The notes beneath the pieces were generated by a model. That model worked only from the letters and a program-made list of their open reading frames with translations. It ran no database searches and was not told the origin of the DNA. Of a DNA stretch of 36,464 bases, positions 32,443 through 36,464 are shown piece after piece (position 1 is the stretch's first letter; each line of letters opens with the position of its first letter). The DNA is taken from contig JAERSO010000118.1 in assembly GCA_016845585.1 (NCBI GenBank), positions 1 through 36,464 on the forward strand. Reading direction: 5' to 3'. Position numbers and translations under genes: made by a program. The stretch comes from Acidimicrobiaceae bacterium. Lineage in GTDB: Bacteria > Actinomycetota > Acidimicrobiia > Acidimicrobiales > Aldehydirespiratoraceae.

Positions 32443-33468
32443 TCAAACCTCGATGATCGCCTTGCCGACACCGCGGCCCTGAAAGAGCCCCACCAACGCT
32501 TCGGGCGCCTGTTCGAGACCTCTGTAGAGATTCGTGGCGTAGGTGAGCGACCCGTCGTCCAGCCATTGCCGGTAGTTGGCGTTGATCTCGCCCAGCAGGT
32601 CGAGGTGGTCGATGGTGTTGAAGCCCGCCATCGTCGCTCGCCGACTCATGAGGCGGTCATAGTTCGCCAGCAGATGCCGCTCATCACCGTCGTCGGACCC
32701 GACACTTCCGCACAACGCGATGCGGGCGCCCTGCCCGATTCGTCGGAGCACGATGTCGAGGGTGGCGCCTCCGACATTGTCGAACACCGCCGAGATCCCC
32801 CGCGCGAACAGCTCCTTCAGCCGAGCGTCGAGATCCTCAGTGCGGTAGTCGATGCACGCGTCGAACCCCAGATCCTCCACGACCCACCGGCACTTGGCCG
32901 CCGAGCCCGCCGTCCCGACGACTCGGGCACCGATCCGCTTGGCGATCTGGCCGGCGAGTGACCCCACGAGCGAGCCGGCACTGGTGACCAGCACCTCGTC
33001 ATCGGGTTGGATGTCGAGTATTCGCTTGGCGCCGACGTATGCCGTCCAGCCCGAATGAGAGAAGACCGTGGCACCTTCCACCGCGGATACGCCGTCGGCC
33101 ACCGGTGTTGCCCACTCGAACATGCGGGCGGGATCCGTGGTGACCAGCGAGTACTCCTGCCAGCCGGTCATGGCCGTCACGAGGGAGCCGACCGGATACT
33201 CGTCGATGTTGGATCGAACGACCTCGGCCACCCCACTCGAACGGACCGGCGCGCCGATCTCGACACCGGGCAGGTAGCCGCTCCCCTTCTCGTTGAGCCA
33301 CCCGCGAATCGCCGGATCGATGGCAATGCACGTGGTCCGCACCAGCGCCTCACCCGGCCCGGGCTCGGGGATCGCGCCATCGGCCATGGCGAAACACGAT
33401 TGGTCGACGGCGCCCTCTGGCCGCCGCACGAGCACCACTTGACGATTGATCCCGGTCTGATCGCTCAC
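32443..33468 (-). CDS. MDR-family NADPH-dependent alkenal/one reductase (PTGR/CurA-like)
   Basis: A 341-residue zinc-free medium-chain dehydrogenase/reductase. The N-terminal domain includes PEPGPGEALVR and IDPAIRGWL; the cofactor domain has SAGSLVGSLAGQIAK (163-177) and FDNVGG-type residues followed by ARIALCGS. The family reduces carbon-carbon double bonds conjugated to a ketone with NADPH, as in leukotriene B4 dehydrogenase/prostaglandin reductase and curcumin reductase. A steroid enone would be a plausible substrate here. The GTG at 33468 is selected because homology begins there. It lies 43 bp downstream of the phosphotransferase on the same strand and could share its transcript. Confidence 0.83.
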   Translation of the reverse strand: MSDQTGINRQVVLVRRPEGAVDQSCFAMADGAIPEPGPGEALVRTTCIAIDPAIRGWLNEKGSGYLPGVEIGAPVRSSGVAEVVRSNIDEYPVGSLVTAMTGWQEYSLVTTDPARMFEWATPVADGVSAVEGATVFSHSGWTAYVGAKRILDIQPDDEVLVTSAGSLVGSLAGQIAKRIGARVVGTAGSAAKCRWVVEDLGFDACIDYRTEDLDARLKELFARGISAVFDNVGGATLDIVLRRIGQGARIALCGSVGSDDGDERHLLANYDRLMSRRATMAGFNTIDHLDLLGEINANYRQWLDDGSLTYATNLYRGLEQAPEALVGLFQGRGVGKAIIEV

Positions 33469-33511
33469 GAAAGCATCATGGCATGTCCACCAATCCTGGT
33501 CGGCCGGTCGT

Positions 33512-34591
33512 TCACCGGAGGAGCTGTGAAGAATCCAGCGCGTCGGCGAGGGCACTCCCACGACGGCGCTGGGCGACGAAGAGGTGCCGATCCCGCTCAG
33601 TCGCCGGGTTGAGGGATGCTGCCACCACGATCCCGAGACACATCAGCCAGAGCGCAACGCCCCGCATCTGCTCGAAGAAGAGCTCTGGGGCCGGAGCGTG
33701 CGATGCTTCGCCCATCTCGTCGAGATAGTGGCCGACGAGCAATTCGAGGTTCGGCAACACCACCTCGGGCTCGGCGCACTGGGAGAGGAAATAGAAGACG
33801 TCGTAGGCACCCGGCGCCCGGCAGCAGAGCTGCCAATCAATCGTGGTGACCGCGCCATCGGGGCCATGCATGAAGTTGTCGGTGCGGTAGTCACCATGCA
33901 GGATCGTGTTGGGCTGGTCGTTGAAGTCCGCGACCCACGCCCGGGCATCGGGGGCGAATCGAAGGGGCCAGTCGTGCATGTGGCCGGGAACAATGTCGGC
34001 CAGGTGCTCCATCGCGGCGGGGTACAACGGCTCGACCGCGTCGAGGACCCCCACCATGGCCGAGTCGGCGAGACGGGGCAACCACTGGTGGGAGTCGCCT
34101 CGACGATCGGCCCACGCACCGTGCAGGGCGGCAAGCCGCGACAGATCCCCAGTCAGCTCCTCGAGCGTTCGGGGGACGAGCTGATCACCGGGCGACAGGT
34201 GACCGAGATCCTCGATCAGCAGGCACCAGTTCGACGATGCCTCATCCTCACCGTTGTAGAAGCAACGGGGAATCGGGATCGGGCAGTCCTTGGCGAGATG
34301 GCGATAGAAGCCGGCCTCGTTCTGGTACATCCGCATCTGGGAGCCGATCGAGCGGCCCCCCGCCTCACTGGTGGGGAGCTTCGCCACCATCGAGGCAGGA
34401 GCGTCGGGCGACGACCCGGGTTCGTACGTGACGCGGAGACGGTGCAACTCGCCGATGAACCCCTTGCCGTCACCCACCGGCTCGGACGAGAAATCCGCAA
34501 CGACGGCATCGTGCAGACCACCGTGGACCAGCGCGGTGGTCAGCCAGTCCGCTGTGAACTGGTCGATCGTGCTGGGGACCGGCGGTTCCAC
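33512..34591 (-). CDS. APH/EcKinase-like phosphotransferase
   Basis: A 359-residue protein-kinase-like-fold phosphotransferase. The catalytic loop HGDYRTDNF has His232, Asp234 and Asn239, and the metal-binding TIDWQ has Asp252. An N-lobe KLP segment and a CLLIEDLG hinge are present. It transfers phosphate from ATP to a small molecule. Such proteins occur in actinobacterial steroid and fatty-acid gene clusters and resemble the CHK/ecdysteroid-kinase group, but the substrate is unknown. There is no reason to call it an antibiotic-resistance gene. The GTG at 34591, four bases after the dioxygenase stop, is preferred; an upstream GTG at 34636 would overlap that gene by 41 bases. Confidence 0.78.
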   Translation of the reverse strand: MEPPVPSTIDQFTADWLTTALVHGGLHDAVVADFSSEPVGDGKGFIGELHRLRVTYEPGSSPDAPASMVAKLPTSEAGGRSIGSQMRMYQNEAGFYRHLAKDCPIPIPRCFYNGEDEASSNWCLLIEDLGHLSPGDQLVPRTLEELTGDLSRLAALHGAWADRRGDSHQWLPRLADSAMVGVLDAVEPLYPAAMEHLADIVPGHMHDWPLRFAPDARAWVADFNDQPNTILHGDYRTDNFMHGPDGAVTTIDWQLCCRAPGAYDVFYFLSQCAEPEVVLPNLELLVGHYLDEMGEASHAPAPELFFEQMRGVALWLMCLGIVVAASLNPATERDRHLFVAQRRRGSALADALDSSQLLR

Positions 34592-34595
34592 GGAG

Positions 34596-35492
34596 TCAGC
34601 CGGCGGGCCGCATGATTCCGGGTGGCGGCGGTCCACCGTCCGGCGCGCGATGGCCCCACAGGCTCACATGGTCGTACGCCCCGACTTCCCAGTCGGCGTC
34701 GTCGACGACCAGGCCGCCGGTGCCGTATTCGATGTCGAACCCCGATGGACCGCGCACATAGAAGGAGGTCATGAGGTCGTTCGGGTGCTTGCCGAGATCC
34801 ATCGGCAAGGTCATCTTCAGCTTCTTCACCCGGTCGAGGGCGCGACCGACATCGTCGATCTCGGCGACTTCGAGCATGAGGTGAAAGAAGCCCACCATGC
34901 CGGGGATGGACATGGTGGCGAGCGTGTGGTGCCGAGCCTCGCTCGTTCGGCAGTGGTAGAAGTCGACGACGACCGGCCCGGTGGTGATGACATCGCTGAG
35001 GGCCATTCCCAGCACGCCGGTCACGAACTCCCGCCCTCGCTCGGCGTCCGGGAGCACGAGAACCACGTGGCCGAGGCCCTGCTCGCCGGTCACGAACGGA
35101 CCCTCCATGGAGCGCCCCGGGGTGAAGACCTCCGGCCCGGCGATCTCGTCGATGAGTTCGTGACGCACGCCGAACGGATCCTCGAACCACGCAAGCCGGC
35201 CCACCTGACGCTCTGCCGCCAGTGCGTCGTCGACATGGACCGTGCAGCCGAATCCTTCGGCCCGCTCGATGGTGCCGGCGATCTCGTCGTCGGTGACGGC
35301 CCAGCCGAAGTAGGCGATGTCGTCGTGCTCACCGGGGTGGACGGCGATTCGCCATGCTCGATCGTCGATCCGGAGCCGAACAGCGTCATCCGCACCGTCG
35401 ACCACCTGGGCACCCAGGACGTCGGGGCCGAACGCCCGCCACTCGGCGGCGTTCGGCGAGATGAACCCGGCGTAGGCCAGGTTTCGGATCAT
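34596..35492 (-). CDS. HsaC-like type I extradiol dioxygenase (VOC fold)
   Basis: A 298-residue two-module vicinal-oxygen-chelate dioxygenase. Iron ligands are His142 (GHVVL), His204 (HLMLEV) and Glu255 (FDIEYG), with conserved His188/189 and His226 (GKHPNDLM). FVTGEQG.GHVVL, DDVG.ALDR and HPNDLM.SFY follow HsaC/BphC; HsaC (300 residues) opens the catechol A ring of 3,4-DHSA in steroid breakdown. Steroid A-ring meta-cleavage is the most likely role here, with biphenyl-type catechols as the alternative. Its ATG overlaps the amidohydrolase stop by four bases (ATGA), so the two are cotranscribed. Confidence 0.85.
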   Translation of the reverse strand: MIRNLAYAGFISPNAAEWRAFGPDVLGAQVVDGADDAVRLRIDDRAWRIAVHPGEHDDIAYFGWAVTDDEIAGTIERAEGFGCTVHVDDALAAERQVGRLAWFEDPFGVRHELIDEIAGPEVFTPGRSMEGPFVTGEQGLGHVVLVLPDAERGREFVTGVLGMALSDVITTGPVVVDFYHCRTSEARHHTLATMSIPGMVGFFHLMLEVAEIDDVGRALDRVKKLKMTLPMDLGKHPNDLMTSFYVRGPSGFDIEYGTGGLVVDDADWEVGAYDHVSLWGHRAPDGGPPPPGIMRPAG

Positions 35493-36464
35493 TCGCTCTT
35501 GGCTCGGCTCTTCGTACCGAAGCCGAAGATGCCGGCGAACGCAGCCGAGTTGGACTCGGGCACCTCATCGTCGGCGAGCGGGGTGGCGATCTCGTCGACC
35601 GTCGGTCCGATGCGTGTGGCGACATCGACCAACGCGTCGAGGTCGAAGCCATACACGTGGGCGGCCGTGCCTGCGAACATCTGGCGGCACTTCGCCTCAT
35701 CGACGCCGGAGAACGTGGACCGTAGTGCTTCCTTCGAGTACGGCGTGGTGCCCTCCTCGTGTGGGAAGTCGGTGCCCCACATGATCCGGTCGTGGCCGAC
35801 GGCATCGATGTAGCGCGCTTCGTAGCGGGGCATGAAACTCGCCCCGAGGTAGCAGTTGCGCCGGAAGTACTCCGTGGGCGTGAGCGAGAGGCTCTCGATG
35901 ACCTCGGAGCTGAAGAGCGACATCGTGCGGTTGTCCGCCTCGGCCTTCATGCCCGAGACCACGGCGTCCATCTGCCCGAGCTGGGTGAGCACCCAGCTGA
36001 TGCCGCCACTTTGCTCGGTCCACACCGCCTTGAGGTCGGGGAAGCGTTCGAAGACGCCGCTGAGAATCAGATGACCGAGCGAGCGTCGGGTCCAGTCGCT
36101 GAACTCCAGCGCCATGACCGCACGGGCGGCCGGAAGGTCGGCCCCGACGCGGGGGGCACCGGTGCCCGGATGCTGGTGAATCGGGAGGCCGGTGGCCTCA
36201 CATGCCGCCCGCAGCGGGTCGTAGCGCGGATCGAAGTAGGGCCCGACGGGATGATTCGGCGGAATGGCCGGGATGTGCACGCCACCGATCACGCCGGTCG
36301 CTGCGGCGGCCTCGACCTGTTTCACCGCCGACTCGATGTCGTGGGGCATGAGCTGGATGAGGCCGCGGCGCCGGTGGGGGTAGTCCTGGCAGAACTCGAC
36401 GAGCCAACGGTTGTGGGCTTCGAGGCCGGCGGCCCGCGGTGCGAGTTCCTCCGCCGTCCATGGC
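35489..36464 (-). CDS. Amidohydrolase_2-family metal-dependent hydrolase (5' end cut by the window edge)
   Basis: At least 324 residues of an amidohydrolase (TIM-barrel) enzyme whose N terminus lies beyond base 36464. The frame continues past the Met at 36349 to the edge with family-like sequence (PWTAEEL..AHNRWLVEFC), so that Met is not the start. Visible landmarks are HQHPG, SGVFERFPDLK, WTEQSGG and MWGTDFPHEEG, the last holding the usual metal-site aspartate. Members hydrolyse or decarboxylate ring-cleavage products such as ACMS-like acids. Coupled directly to the extradiol dioxygenase, it may process the ring-opened product where HsaD would otherwise act; this is inference. Confidence 0.83.
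   Translation of the reverse strand, partial: PWTAEELAPRAAGLEAHNRWLVEFCQDYPHRRRGLIQLMPHDIESAVKQVEAAAATGVIGGVHIPAIPPNHPVGPYFDPRYDPLRAACEATGLPIHQHPGTGAPRVGADLPAARAVMALEFSDWTRRSLGHLILSGVFERFPDLKAVWTEQSGGISWVLTQLGQMDAVVSGMKAEADNRTMSLFSSEVIESLSLTPTEYFRRNCYLGASFMPRYEARYIDAVGHDRIMWGTDFPHEEGTTPYSKEALRSTFSGVDEAKCRQMFAGTAAHVYGFDLDALVDVATRIGPTVDEIATPLADDEVPESNSAAFAGIFGFGTKSRAKSE

Noticed and set aside
33512..34591. Aminoglycoside resistance gene
   Set aside because: Only the general kinase-like motifs HGD....N and DW are shared; the context is steroid metabolism and no resistance-specific features are visible.
1..36464. CRISPR arrays, insertion sequences, phage genes, toxin-antitoxin pairs or KstR2-type CAAG palindromes
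   Set aside because: I looked through the intergenic gaps and found no regularly spaced repeats, transposase-like proteins or terminal inverted repeats, and no CAAG-N-CTTG palindrome in the divergent promoters.

Overview
The window is GC-rich, gene-dense chromosomal DNA with frequent GTG starts and several apparently leaderless promoters. Two F420-type luciferase-like oxidoreductases, many short-chain dehydrogenases (SDRs) and a mycobacterial-type steroid ring-degradation gene set point to an actinobacterium. I suspect an Acidimicrobiia-like lineage rather than a mycolic-acid producer, but that is inference. No insertion sequence, phage gene or CRISPR array was seen. Family assignments come from motifs and remembered reference proteins, not from searches.

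Layout. 1-684: no gene, with a decayed tRNA-like 3' end near 217. 685-5162: a FadD19-like steroid side-chain CoA ligase, a lipoprotein alpha/beta hydrolase with a neocarzinostatin-like domain, a DUF2993-like protein and an NTF2-like protein. 5188-7878: a 7alpha-HSD-like SDR, an F420-type oxidoreductase and an MFE-2-like SDR. 7897-17507: the C/D-ring core, consisting of fadD3, a fadA6-like thiolase, the operon echA20-ipdA-ipdB-ipdC-maoC, a divergent Rv3549c-like SDR, and fadE30-ipdF. 17614-18795: a membrane-anchored surface protein with three neocarzinostatin-like repeats. 18889-22536: a large sulfatase coupled to a BaiE/Hsh2-like dehydratase, with a divergent SDR. 22533-29937: an importer operon made of a binding lipoprotein, an MFS-LivF fusion and a LivH-LivM-LivG fusion, followed by a second F420-type oxidoreductase. 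30044-36464: a 3alpha-HSD-like SDR, an amidase, an MDR reductase, a kinase-like phosphotransferase, an HsaC-like extradiol dioxygenase and a truncated amidohydrolase.

How they may work together. The core genes match the pathway that activates the propionate-bearing C/D-ring fragment of steroids (FadD3), dehydrogenates it (FadE30, IpdF), and opens the remaining rings (EchA20, IpdC, IpdAB) before thiolysis. The flanking genes would suit conjugated bile salts: sulfate removal (sulfatase), amide deconjugation (amidase), oxidation of 3alpha and 7alpha hydroxyls (SDRs), 7alpha-dehydration (BaiE-like), side-chain activation (FadD19-like), A-ring cleavage (HsaC-like) and import (the fused transporter). 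The bile-salt reading is a hypothesis; the C/D-ring degradation reading is much firmer.

Most notable: the MFS-ABC ATPase fusion beside a LivHMG fusion; the BaiE-like dehydratase coupled to a sulfatase; a FadA6-like thiolase whose second catalytic cysteine is replaced by glycine; neocarzinostatin-like folds in two unrelated architectures; and repeated leaderless promoters.
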